10,598 nt of DNA from Candidatus Kuenenbacteria bacterium CG10_big_fil_rev_8_21_14_0_10_36_11 (lineage in GTDB: Bacteria; Patescibacteriota; Patescibacteriia; UBA2196): assembly GCA_002778535.1 (NCBI GenBank), contig PFBP01000040.1:13935-24532 (forward strand). The letters run 5' to 3'. A program made the translations under genes and the position numbers. This document shows positions 1 through 5,785 of this stretch, in pieces; position 1 is the first letter of the stretch; each line of letters starts with the position of its first letter. The notes under the pieces are model-generated. The model was not told the origin of the DNA. It made no database searches and saw nothing but the letters and a program-made list of their open reading frames with translations.

Positions 1-193
1 TTTCAATAACCAATTTAAATTGAGGGCAATAGAAATCTACCACATATGAGCCAATACTATACTGGCGTCTAAATTTATACCCCATTTTTTTATTATTTAA
101 TCTTTGCCATAATAATATTTCACCTTTGGGCATTTCTTGTCTTAGTTTTTTTCTTAAAAACTTATTTTCTTTTCTATTAAAGATTTTTTCCAT
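1..193 (-). CDS. DUF559 endonuclease-like protein, N-terminal part (runs off window)
   Basis: Translating the minus strand from the ATG at 193-191 gives 64 residues before the left edge, so the C-terminal half is missing. The visible part matches the DUF559 pattern, a family with a restriction-endonuclease/Vsr-like fold: a basic helix (residues 10-19), a P-x-G-E-x-x-L-W-Q-R-L segment (22-32), then G-Y-K-F-R-R-Q (38-44), I-G-S-Y-V-V-D-F-Y-C (47-56) and K-L-V-I-E (60-64). D53 and E64 are the likely metal-binding acidic residues of the nuclease core. Full-length members are usually about 110-130 residues. No clear Shine-Dalgarno site precedes the ATG, and the frame stays open a little further upstream, so the start is chosen by family fit. 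The GC-rich hairpin cluster at 227-350 lies directly upstream. The physiological role of the family is not settled; a nuclease is a family-based inference. Confidence 0.85.
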   Translation of the reverse strand, partial: MEKIFNRKENKFLRKKLRQEMPKGEILLWQRLNNKKMGYKFRRQYSIGSYVVDFYCPQFKLVIE

Positions 194-226
194 TTTAATA
201 TTGACTTTTTTATTTATTAACCTCCC

Positions 227-350
227 CGATGAGGCTTCGCCTCTATCGCCCCTCCTTGAAAAGGAGGGGACAGAATTATACAGCCACTCTCTTGCCCTGC
301 CTTGTCCGCCAAAGGACGGATCCCGCCAGAGGCGGAAAAAGGAGGGGACA
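227..350. repeat. Cluster of GC-rich palindromes between DUF559 and HIT genes
   Basis: Several hairpins are packed into about 120 bases of an otherwise AT-rich region. First, 227-248 pairs GAGGC (231-235) with GCCTC (239-243) over a 3-nt loop, with CGAT/ATCG extending the stem around one bulge. Second, CCCCTCCTT (249-257) pairs perfectly with AAGGAGGGG (261-269) over loop GAA. Third, GTCC/GGAC or TCCG/CGGA pairs within 304-320. Fourth, CCGCC (323-327) pairs with GGCGG (331-335). The word AAAAGGAGGGGACA occurs twice, at 259-272 and 337-350, so part of the module is duplicated. No T-run follows any stem on either strand, so these do not look like simple terminators. They resemble the REP/MITE-like palindromes common in Patescibacteria. 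Bases 351-393 hold nothing I recognise. Confidence 0.75.
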
Positions 351-393
351 AATAGAGTATTCAAACCTTGAAATGGAAATGATACAAATTTTT

Positions 394-804
394 TTAACTA
401 CTTTTTATTACTTCTCTTATCTTTTCTCCTATCTTTTCCATTTCCCCAGCTCCATATTCTTTACTTGGCCAATGGACAAGCCCGTCATTAGAAAAACGCG
501 GAATCACATGAATGTGCAAATGCGGCATTATTTGACCGGCAGCCTCTCCATTATTGATGCCAATATTTATACCATCGGCCTCAACAGCGCTTTTTACTGC
601 CAGGCTGATTTTTTTTACTATTGTAATCAAATTTTCTAAAGTTTTTTCATCAGCATCAAACAGATTTTCACAATGTTTTTTTGGCAAAACCAGGGTATGG
701 CCAAAATTATTAGGATGAATATCTAAAAAAGCCAGGATATTTTCATCCTCATAAATTTTTTCCGCTGGAATTTCATTAGCAATGATTTGGCAGAAAATGC
801 ACAT
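394..804 (-). CDS. HIT family (histidine triad) nucleotide-binding protein
   Basis: A 136-residue HIT-domain protein, normal length for bacterial Hint/HIT hydrolases. These cytoplasmic enzymes hydrolyse purine nucleoside phosphoramidates or related AMP conjugates. The active-site triad H95-x-H97-x-H99 is present within G90-Q91...P94-H-L-H-I-H-V-I-P-R. C2-x-x-C5 at the N-terminus is the usual zinc half-site, probably completed by H44 and H95. D28-x-H30-P31 marks the nucleotide-binding strand and turn, and G35-H36-T37-L38-V39-L40-P41-K42 is the conserved following strand. The start at 804 gives the classic M-C-I-F-C beginning, so it is well supported. No Shine-Dalgarno site is seen. An AT-rich repeat begins 6 bases upstream (811-841) and probably overlaps the promoter. 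The gene seems monocistronic: 200 bases of hairpins separate it from the DUF559 gene. The exact substrate cannot be read from sequence. Confidence 0.95.
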   Translation of the reverse strand: MCIFCQIIANEIPAEKIYEDENILAFLDIHPNNFGHTLVLPKKHCENLFDADEKTLENLITIVKKISLAVKSAVEADGINIGINNGEAAGQIMPHLHIHVIPRFSNDGLVHWPSKEYGAGEMEKIGEKIREVIKSS

Positions 805-810
805 AAAATT

Positions 811-841
811 TGTATTAAGTATTATGAATTATGTATGATGG
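811..841. repeat. AT-rich repeat, copy A (intergenic, upstream of HIT gene)
   Basis: This 31-base stretch, beginning TGTATTAAGTATTATG and ending TATGATGG, aligns without gaps to 1378-1408 inside the GT39-like gene at 25 of 31 positions. Both copies are preceded by AAAATT. It sits just upstream of the HIT start codon, so its TA-rich steps may supply the -10 region of that gene, but no good hexamer pair is visible. The alignment is direct observation; common ancestry rather than shared AT bias is inference. Confidence 0.55.
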
Positions 842-865
842 TAATTAAAATTTGGGTTTAACGAA

Positions 866-970
866 GCGGATATTGGCAAATTTTCGCACCATAACATGTC
901 TGACGAGCCCCGATGAGCAAAGCGAAATCGGGGCGAGGAGTTTTATGGAAGAAAATTTGCCAATATCCGC
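866..970. repeat. 105-bp nested inverted repeat with perfect 20-bp arms (MITE/REP-like)
   Basis: The left arm (866-885, starting GCGGATATTGG) and right arm (951-970) are perfect 20-base reverse complements. Further pairing is nested inside: CCATAA (889-894) with TTATGG (943-948), and GCCCCGAT (907-914) with ATCGGGGC (927-934) around a 12-base loop. The whole unit could fold as one long hairpin or cruciform. It lies between the 3' end of the GT39-like gene and the 5' side of the HIT gene, both on the minus strand. No poly-T follows on the minus strand, which argues against a plain intrinsic terminator. There is no ORF inside. It most resembles a non-autonomous mobile element or a large REP-type palindrome; an exact target-site duplication was not found. 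Confidence 0.8.
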
Positions 971-1011
971 GAGGATAATTTAACACAATATGCATAAATT
1001 ATAACGCGGTT

Positions 1012-2733
1012 TTAATCTTCAAGTTTTATTTTATACACCACTCCCCCGCCTTCCATATTCTGTCCGGCATAAATTTCTAAATTTTCAAAATTAAATTTAT
1101 TTTTATTCAGCCAGTCCGCGCTAATGCTGGCGTTATTATGAAAATAATAAAAATTCTGTTTAGGCAAAAAACTAAAAGCTTTTCTGATTTCTGGATATTC
1201 CACATTATTTTGCGGCACGATAATATGTTTTAATTCCGGGAAAACAATCTTATCTGCGCTCATATCCAATAATATTATATCATCTTTATCAACAATTTCT
1301 AAAATACTCCGGGCTTGAATATTGTATTTTATCAAATTATTTTTAATAGCTGGCAAAGATTCCGGACCAGAGAAAATTGTATTATGTATAAGGTATAATG
1401 TATAATGGAAAAAAATAATAAATAAAAAAAATTTAAACAACAATTTTATTCTTTGACTTTGCCAGATTTTTACTAATAGCAAAGCAATAAACGGCAGACT
1501 AAAAATATAAATTGGTAAAAAATAGCGGACATAAGACGAACCAATGGAAATTAAATTTTGAATCGGAGAATCATGAAAAACCCAAGAACCGTAATAAAGC
1601 AATAAGTAATAAGTGACAAGCGACAAGGAAAAAAATAACTTCTGTTCGTTGGTTTTTTTATTTTTTATAAACACAAATAAACCAACTAAAACCAAAACAG
1701 CCCAAGGCCAAAATAATTTAAAAATATAATTATAAACAACTAAAATAATATTTTTTAGGTGAAAGCCAAAAGGCAGAAACACGGCTTGCCAAATACCAAT
1801 TTTATTAACCTGGCCAGTTTCCAAATTAGAACTCACGGTTGTTAATGGATAGCCAGTGGAAAAATAATTATTATACAATATTTTGTTATGATAAAGAACT
1901 GGCACAAAACAGGCGCAAAAAATAACAGCGCTGATTAAAAAATATGGCCATAAATTTTTTAGATTTTTTCTGTAAAAAAATAAAATAACTAAAACTATCA
2001 GGGCAACCCAAATTATTTCGGAAGTACGCGTAATCAAAGCTAAGCCAAAAAATAAACCAGCCAAAGCGGACAAAATAAAATTACGAATTTGTGTTTTTTT
2101 GTGTTCATATTTGTGTAAATTTGTGTGAAAAAAATTTATCAAAAAATATAATCCAGCTATCAACAAAGATAAGAATAAAACATTATTAAACATGGTGCGG
2201 CTGGAATAATACCAAAAACCTGGAAAAATCAGCATCAGCAAAGCGGAAACAAAAGCAACTTTTTTATCAAAAAATATTTTAATCAATAAATAAAAAAACA
2301 GCGCGCAGATAACAGCGAAAAACGGGGTCAAAAAAGGAATTATTATTTCTGCCAATGTGCGTTCTGTAACTCCGACCTTCAGGTTGGATATTAAATTAAC
2401 CGCTTTTCCAATCGCGCCGTAAATCAAATCCAAACCGAGGAAATTGCCAGGCGTGATTTTATTTTCTATGACTAATGCCCAGCGGGGAAAAACTACCTGG
2501 TTCATAATCTTGTCCCATGGTTCAAAATAAAAAAGCTCGCCACTTCTCGCATACTGATTGCTAAAATAATAGTTAAGCACTTCATCAGGCGTGTTAAATC
2601 TTAAAGACAGATTAACATTATTTTCTTTTTGCCAATTTATTTGTGACAAAGGAAGATAAGAATAAACAAAAAACATGGCCACGCCAATCAAAGCCAAAAT
2701 TAAAAATAATCGATTTTTACGCCAAAATTCCAT
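1012..2733 (-). CDS. GT39/PMT-like GT-C membrane glycosyltransferase
   Basis: A 573-residue polytopic membrane protein of the GT-C fold (ArnT/PMT, GT39-like group), which transfers sugar from a polyprenyl-phosphate donor to an acceptor on the outer face of the membrane. The first membrane helix is about residues 9-27. The first extracytoplasmic loop carries P49-D50-E51, the acidic pair expected at the catalytic site. Further helices lie at about 128-155, 158-175, 184-202, 217-235, 240-254, 262-281, 325-357, 366-382, 402-424 and 430-452. The G-L-F-F-G-L-A-L-I-T-R stretch (226-236) and S-Y-V-R-Y-F-L-P-I-Y (400-409) are typical of the family. The C-terminal ~110 residues are mostly soluble. The start is supported by a consensus-like promoter whose TATAAT ends 8 bases before the ATG. 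Three repeat arrays are embedded at residues 203-216, 369-381 and 443-452. Donor and acceptor are unknown; a role in cell-surface glycans is inferred. Confidence 0.88.
   Translation of the reverse strand: MEFWRKNRLFLILALIGVAMFFVYSYLPLSQINWQKENNVNLSLRFNTPDEVLNYYFSNQYARSGELFYFEPWDKIMNQVVFPRWALVIENKITPGNFLGLDLIYGAIGKAVNLISNLKVGVTERTLAEIIIPFLTPFFAVICALFFYLLIKIFFDKKVAFVSALLMLIFPGFWYYSSRTMFNNVLFLSLLIAGLYFLINFFHTNLHKYEHKKTQIRNFILSALAGLFFGLALITRTSEIIWVALIVLVILFFYRKNLKNLWPYFLISAVIFCACFVPVLYHNKILYNNYFSTGYPLTTVSSNLETGQVNKIGIWQAVFLPFGFHLKNIILVVYNYIFKLFWPWAVLVLVGLFVFIKNKKTNEQKLFFSLSLVTYYLLLYYGSWVFHDSPIQNLISIGSSYVRYFLPIYIFSLPFIALLLVKIWQSQRIKLLFKFFLFIIFFHYTLYLIHNTIFSGPESLPAIKNNLIKYNIQARSILEIVDKDDIILLDMSADKIVFPELKHIIVPQNNVEYPEIRKAFSFLPKQNFYYFHNNASISADWLNKNKFNFENLEIYAGQNMEGGGVVYKIKLED
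1378..1408. repeat. AT-rich repeat, copy B (inside GT39-like gene)
   Basis: Gapless match of 25/31 to 811-841. In the gene it covers residues 443-452 (HYTLYLIHNT), at the end of the last predicted membrane helix, and it keeps the frame open. It is internally repetitive, with GTATTATG, GTATAATG and TATAATGG units. Confidence 0.55.
1593..1628. repeat. 7-bp tandem repeat inside GT39-like gene
   Basis: Consecutive 7-mers on the plus strand: AATAAGT (1601-1607), AATAAGT (1608-1614), GACAAGC (1615-1621), GACAAGG (1622-1628), preceded by an 8-base variant AATAAAGC (1593-1600). On the coding strand it encodes residues 369-381 (SLSLVTYYLLLYY), which serve as part of a predicted membrane helix. A 7-bp unit changes reading frame with each copy, so copy-number change would shift the frame unless compensated. 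Confidence 0.7.
2088..2126. repeat. TTTGTGT x4 interspersed array inside GT39-like gene
   Basis: Four exact TTTGTGT copies begin at 2088, 2098, 2110 and 2120, with spacings of 10, 12 and 10 bases. They encode residues 203-216 (HTNLHKYEHKKTQI), a polar, His/Lys-rich loop between two predicted membrane helices. The chemistry of this loop contrasts with its hydrophobic surroundings. Confidence 0.65.
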
Positions 2734-2741
2734 ATAGCTTA

Positions 2742-2770
2742 ATTATAAACCATTGCTTAATTACGGGCAA
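2742..2770 (-). promoter_or_regulatory. Promoter of GT39-like gene (leaderless geometry)
   Basis: On the minus strand, TTGCCC (2770-2765) and TATAAT (2747-2742) are separated by exactly 17 bases. The -10 box is perfect and the -35 matches 4/6. The expected transcription start is near 2735, two bases before the ATG at 2733, so the mRNA would be essentially leaderless. No Shine-Dalgarno site could fit. Confidence 0.7.
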
Positions 2771-2775
2771 CAAGA

Positions 2776-2792
2776 GTGCATAAAATGTGCAC
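2776..2792. other. Small inverted repeat in the GT39/dnaB divergent region
   Basis: GTGCA (2776-2780) and TGCAC (2788-2792) form a 5-bp inverted repeat with a 7-base spacer, overlapping the proposed dnaB -35 box. It could be an operator, but an inverted repeat this short can arise by chance. Confidence 0.25.
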
Positions 2793-2817
2793 AAAAAACG
2801 GCTTGATTAAATATAAT
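2788..2817 (+). promoter_or_regulatory. Promoter of dnaB-recR
   Basis: TATAAT (2812-2817) is a perfect -10 box. TGCACA (2788-2793), 18 bases upstream, matches the -35 consensus at 4/6. Transcription would start near 2824, leaving a leader of about 13 bases without a clear Shine-Dalgarno site before the dnaB ATG at 2837. Confidence 0.55.
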
Positions 2818-2836
2818 GATTTGATAAAGTAAAGTC

Positions 2837-4225
2837 ATGCCTAATCCAAACATTGACCGCTTGCCGCCGCAAAACATAGAAGCCGAACAATCAGTGCTCG
2901 GCTCTTTAATGATTGACAAAGACGCGATTATCAAAATAGCTGATTTTCTAATACCTGAAGATTTTTATAAAAACGCGCATGCCAAAATTTATGAAGCCAT
3001 GCTTGAACTTTATAATAATCGCGAACCAATTGATATTTTAAGTCTGGCTTCGCGCTTGGAAGAAACAGGGCAGTTGGAAAAAATAGGCGGCCGGACTTAT
3101 TTAACCACCTTAGCCAACAGCGTGCCAACTGCTTCGCACATTGTTTATTACGCCAAAATAATTCAAAAAAAATCAACTCTTAATCGCTTAATCAGAGCAG
3201 CCACGGAAATCGTGCAATTGGGTTATAATGAAGGCGAAGAAATTCAAAAAGTTTTGGATACGGCCGAAAGCAAACTTTATAATGTTTCCCAACAATTTTT
3301 AAAAAATCAATTCAGCTCAATCAAGGACTTATTAAGCGAAGCTTTTGACAGAATTGATGAACTGCACCGCGACGCCGGCAAACTCCGCGGCTTGCCCACT
3401 GGTTTTTATGAACTGGACCAAAAATTGGCTGGCTTGCAAAAATCCAACTTATTGATTCTCGCTGCCAGACCGTCAATGGGCAAAACTTCCCTGGCTTTGG
3501 ATATGGCGAGAAAAATCGCGGTGGAGCAAAAAATTCCTGTGGGCATATTTTCTTTGGAAATGTCCAAAGAAGAATTAGTTGACCGGATGCTTTGCGCCGA
3601 AGCTGATGTTGATATGTGGAAAATGCGCACTGGTAAATTATCTGACCGGGAAGATTTTAGCGGCGAATCTGATTTTTCCAAAATCGGACACGCCATGGGC
3701 AAATTAGCTGAAGCAAAAATTTTTATTGATGATTCTCCAACTGCCAATGTGATGGAAATCAGAACTAAAGCCAGGCGTCTGCAGGCAGAACATGGCATTG
3801 GTTTTATTGTTTTGGATTATCTGCAGTTGATGGATAGCGCCAGCGCCAGTTATTCTGATAACAGGGTGCAGGTAGTGTCTGAAATTTCCCGCGGCCTCAA
3901 AGCAGTGGCTAGAGAATTAGATATTCCTCTTTTAGCTATTTCACAATTATCACGCCAAGTGGAAAACAGGCCCACAGCTATTCCCAAATTAGCTGATTTA
4001 AGAGAGTCCGGTTCTATTGAACAAGACGCTGATGTGGTCCTCTTTATTTACCGCGAAGAAATGTATAAAAGAGATACAGTGAGACCGCATATCGCCGATA
4101 TCTATATTGCCAAACACAGAAACGGGCCCACCGGCGTAATGGAATTATTCTTTGATGAAACTAAAGCAAGTTTTAAAAATTTAGAGAAAAAAATAGAGGG
4201 ACAAATGCCATCAGAATCCTCATAA
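2837..4225 (+). CDS. dnaB: Replicative DNA helicase DnaB
   Basis: A 462-residue DnaB, normal length, with no intein. The hexameric helicase unwinds DNA 5' to 3' at the replication fork and recruits primase. The N-terminal domain (about 8-110) begins with the typical P-P-x-N-x-E-A-E-x-S-V-L-G-S pattern. A linker follows, then the RecA-like motor from about 183 (L-P-T-G-F-Y-E-L-D). Walker A is R211-P-S-M-G-K216-T217-S. E241 in S-L-E-M-S is the expected catalytic glutamate. Walker B is F-I-V-L-D327-Y-L-Q-L. S369-Q370-L-S-R is motif H3, and the D387-L-R-E-S-G-S-I-E-Q-D-A-D segment precedes R406 in F-I-Y-R-E-E. K426-H-R428-N-G-P-T-G is motif H4, with the residues expected to contact the neighbouring subunit's nucleotide. 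It is followed by recR 28 bases downstream, so the two are probably co-transcribed, an unusual but sensible replication-repair pairing. Confidence 0.98.
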   Translation: MPNPNIDRLPPQNIEAEQSVLGSLMIDKDAIIKIADFLIPEDFYKNAHAKIYEAMLELYNNREPIDILSLASRLEETGQLEKIGGRTYLTTLANSVPTASHIVYYAKIIQKKSTLNRLIRAATEIVQLGYNEGEEIQKVLDTAESKLYNVSQQFLKNQFSSIKDLLSEAFDRIDELHRDAGKLRGLPTGFYELDQKLAGLQKSNLLILAARPSMGKTSLALDMARKIAVEQKIPVGIFSLEMSKEELVDRMLCAEADVDMWKMRTGKLSDREDFSGESDFSKIGHAMGKLAEAKIFIDDSPTANVMEIRTKARRLQAEHGIGFIVLDYLQLMDSASASYSDNRVQVVSEISRGLKAVARELDIPLLAISQLSRQVENRPTAIPKLADLRESGSIEQDADVVLFIYREEMYKRDTVRPHIADIYIAKHRNGPTGVMELFFDETKASFKNLEKKIEGQMPSESS

Positions 4226-4253
4226 TTTTGTCCCACCAACCATTGTGATTTTT

Positions 4254-4850
4254 ATGTCTTTACCAATCTCAATCCGCAATTTAATCAATCACTTTTCTTC
4301 TCTGCCAGGCCTTGGCCAAAAAACAAGCGAGCGGTTAGTTTTTTATTTATTAAAACAGGATAAAAATTTTCTTGCCAGCTTTGCGGAAAATTTATTGCGC
4401 ATTAAAGACAATGTTAAAAATTGCGCTTTATGCGGCTCTCTGACTGAACAAAATTTGTGTTCAATATGCAATGATTCAAGACGCGACCATTTAGCAATTT
4501 GCGTGGTGGCAGAATTGTCTGATATTCAATCTTTGGAAAAATCACGGGAATTTAACGGCGTCTATCATGTTTTAAATGGCTATCTTAGCCCAACCGAAGG
4601 CATAAATCCGGAAAATCTGCGCATTAAAGAATTGCTTGAAAGAATTAACAACAATCGAATTAAAGAAATTATCTTGGCGCTTAACCCGACTATTGAAGGC
4701 GAAACAACTGTGCTTTACTTGACAAAATTATTAAAAAGATATAATATTAAAATTACCAAATTAGCCAGAGGATTACCTCAAGGCAGTGATCTTGAATATG
4801 CGGACGAGGTGACTTTGGCAAACGCCATGAAAGGCAGAACACAGGTTTAA
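4254..4850 (+). CDS. recR: Recombination mediator protein RecR
   Basis: RecR works with RecO/RecF to load RecA on gapped DNA. The 198-residue protein has the standard layout and length: an N-terminal helix-hairpin-helix (L-P-G-L-G-Q-K-T-S-E-R-L, about 17-28), a four-cysteine zinc finger (C57-x2-C60-x8-C69-x2-C72), a Toprim domain starting I-C-V-V-A-E87 and continuing through the G-V-Y-H-V-L-x-G segment and L-N-P-T-I-E-G-E-T-T, and a C-terminal R-G-L-P-Q-G-S-D-L-E-Y-A-D-E-V-T-L segment. I chose ATG 4254 because the protein then begins M-S-L-P-I-S-I, the usual RecR start. A GTG at 4245 in the same frame would add three residues (M-I-F) and cannot be excluded; neither start has a good Shine-Dalgarno site. 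recR is the second gene of the dnaB transcript and ends just before a strong terminator hairpin. Confidence 0.96.
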   Translation: MSLPISIRNLINHFSSLPGLGQKTSERLVFYLLKQDKNFLASFAENLLRIKDNVKNCALCGSLTEQNLCSICNDSRRDHLAICVVAELSDIQSLEKSREFNGVYHVLNGYLSPTEGINPENLRIKELLERINNNRIKEIILALNPTIEGETTVLYLTKLLKRYNIKITKLARGLPQGSDLEYADEVTLANAMKGRTQV

Positions 4851-4864
4851 TTTTAATCATAAAT

Positions 4865-4904
4865 AAAATCTCAGAAAATTTCTTCTGGGATTTTTATTTT
4901 TTCT
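4865..4904. terminator. Intrinsic terminator, probably bidirectional, between convergent operons
   Basis: A 12-bp stem (4865-4876 with 4883-4894, one G-U pair) with a 6-base loop is followed on the plus strand by a T-rich tract to about 4903. It ends dnaB-recR, 15 bases after the recR stop. On the minus strand the same stem is followed by TTTTATTT, so it can also stop transcripts of the rplU operon, whose last gene ends at 4917. Confidence 0.85.
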
Positions 4905-4916
4905 TATTATTAAATC

Positions 4917-5372
4917 TTACGCCGCGGCTTTTTCTTTTTTTCTCTTAACATCCGCTTTTATCCCACGAAAATCTCTTTTTGCATCTTCTGCTAATTCTGC
5001 ACCTTGATCAGCCAAACTATCAAATAAAATATCAGAAACCAGCACCAATTTCCAAATAGGAACTATCCTTTCAAACCCATTGTCCAACATGGTCACTTCT
5101 TTTCTGTCCGGGCTAATGGCTGTTATTTTACCGCTCGCGTTACTTCTTATGTCTTTTACCAAATCTCCAATCTTGAAAATTGGCTGTTCTGATAATTCAA
5201 TTTCTTCTAATTTACATTGATAATTTTGTCCATAACAATCTTTCACAATTATATCATTGCCGTTTTTGGATATTACTTCCCCTCTTTTTTTTCTATCATT
5301 TCTCATTTGAATTATGCTACCAATTTTTATTTCTCCGATTTGATCATCTAAATTTTCGTAATTAAATTTCAT
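4917..5372 (-). CDS. Uncharacterised protein with two barrel-like repeats, coupled to rplU
   Basis: I do not recognise this 151-residue family. There is an internal duplication: residues 15-60 begin I-K-I-G-S-I-I-Q-M and residues 65-111 begin F-K-I-G-D-L-V-K-D. Each repeat then follows a strand-turn-strand course with a central G-x-I/V turn (R-G-E-V-I and S-G-K-I-T), suggesting two small SH3/KOW-like beta barrels. The C-terminal ~40 residues look helical and end in a basic tail (A-D-V-K-R-K-K-E-K-A-A-A). There is no signal peptide or membrane segment. The start lies 6 bases after the rplU stop, so the two genes should be co-transcribed and translationally coupled. In many bacteria rpmA (L27) or ysxB sits at this spot. 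An RNA- or ribosome-associated role is plausible from fold guess, basic tail and context, but unproven. Confidence 0.85.
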   Translation of the reverse strand: MKFNYENLDDQIGEIKIGSIIQMRNDRKKRGEVISKNGNDIIVKDCYGQNYQCKLEEIELSEQPIFKIGDLVKDIRSNASGKITAISPDRKEVTMLDNGFERIVPIWKLVLVSDILFDSLADQGAELAEDAKRDFRGIKADVKRKKEKAAA

Positions 5373-5378
5373 ATTTAG

Positions 5379-5696
5379 TTAAGTTATTTTTTCTATTTTA
5401 ACTTGCGTAAACGGCTGGCGATGGCCATAAACTTTGCGTTCTCTTGTTTTTGGCTTATAATGCAGAACGCGGATTTTTTTTGTCCTGCCTTGCGCTAAAA
5501 TTTCAGCTTCCACAACCGAATCTTTAAGAAAAGGATTGCCCAGTTCAACTGCCAATGTTTTATCATCAGCGACCATTAAAACATCACTAAATTTTATTTT
5601 ATTTCCATTCTCGCCCAAAAGTTTTTCTACTTTTAAAACAGCGCCTTCGCGCACTATGTATTGCTTGCCGCCGGTTTTAATCACTGCTAATTTCAT
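5379..5696 (-). CDS. rplU: 50S ribosomal protein bL21
   Basis: A 105-residue bL21, usual length, which binds 23S rRNA in the large subunit. The start M-K-L-A-V-I-K-T-G-G-K-Q-Y-I-V and the C-terminal signature K-K-I-R-V-L-H-Y-K-P-K-T-R-E-R-K-V-Y-G-H-R-Q-P-F are diagnostic; note that the family lysine-rich C-terminal motif is intact. It is the first gene of a two-gene unit with the 151-residue protein. It has its own consensus promoter about 90-120 bases upstream and a leader of roughly 83 nt containing repeats. No Shine-Dalgarno site is visible before the ATG. rpmA (bL27), the usual partner, is not in this window. Confidence 0.98.
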   Translation of the reverse strand: MKLAVIKTGGKQYIVREGAVLKVEKLLGENGNKIKFSDVLMVADDKTLAVELGNPFLKDSVVEAEILAQGRTKKIRVLHYKPKTRERKVYGHRQPFTQVKIEKIT

Positions 5697-5698
5697 AA

Positions 5699-5758
5699 AC
5701 GCGGATTTACGCGGAATTCTACCTGCCTCGCCGGCAGGCAGGCGCGGAATTCTACGCG
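5699..5758. repeat. Tandem ACGCGGAATTCT repeat interrupted by a palindrome, in rplU leader
   Basis: Units are ACGCGGATTT (5699-5708), ACGCGGAATTCT (5709-5720), AC (5721-5722), then a 21-base GC-rich palindromic insert (5723-5743), then GCGGAATTCT (5744-5753) and ACGCG. Removing 5723-5743 rejoins AC with GCGGAATTCT and restores a perfect second 12-base unit. The insert region pairs CCTGCC (5722-5727) with GGCAGG (5733-5738). All of this lies in the predicted 5' leader of rplU mRNA. Confidence 0.8.
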
Positions 5759-5785
5759 AAAAAAATTAATAATTATAATGAGTTT

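Noticed and set aside
249..269. The CCCCTCCTT/AAGGAGGGG hairpin as an intrinsic terminator for the HIT gene
   Set aside because: No T-run follows the stem on the minus strand, and it sits 125 bases past the stop within a repeat cluster.
126..639. Two plus-strand open frames (126-371 and 229-639)
   Set aside because: They run through the repeat cluster and antisense to the DUF559 and HIT genes, have no recognisable motifs, and conflict with two well-supported minus-strand genes.
857..984. TTTAAC on both sides of the 866-970 element as a target-site duplication
   Set aside because: The copies lie at unequal distances from the arms (3 and 8 bases) and are AT-rich, so chance is likely.
2837..4225. 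Intein or insertion in dnaB
   Set aside because: Length and all motifs are continuous and normal; no splice-junction motifs.
4245..4253. GTG start for recR at 4245
   Set aside because: Possible, but ATG 4254 gives the family-typical beginning; no Shine-Dalgarno evidence favours GTG.
5772..5777. Second TATAAT on the minus strand upstream of rplU
   Set aside because: No acceptable -35 at the right spacing, while the 5786-5814 promoter is perfect.
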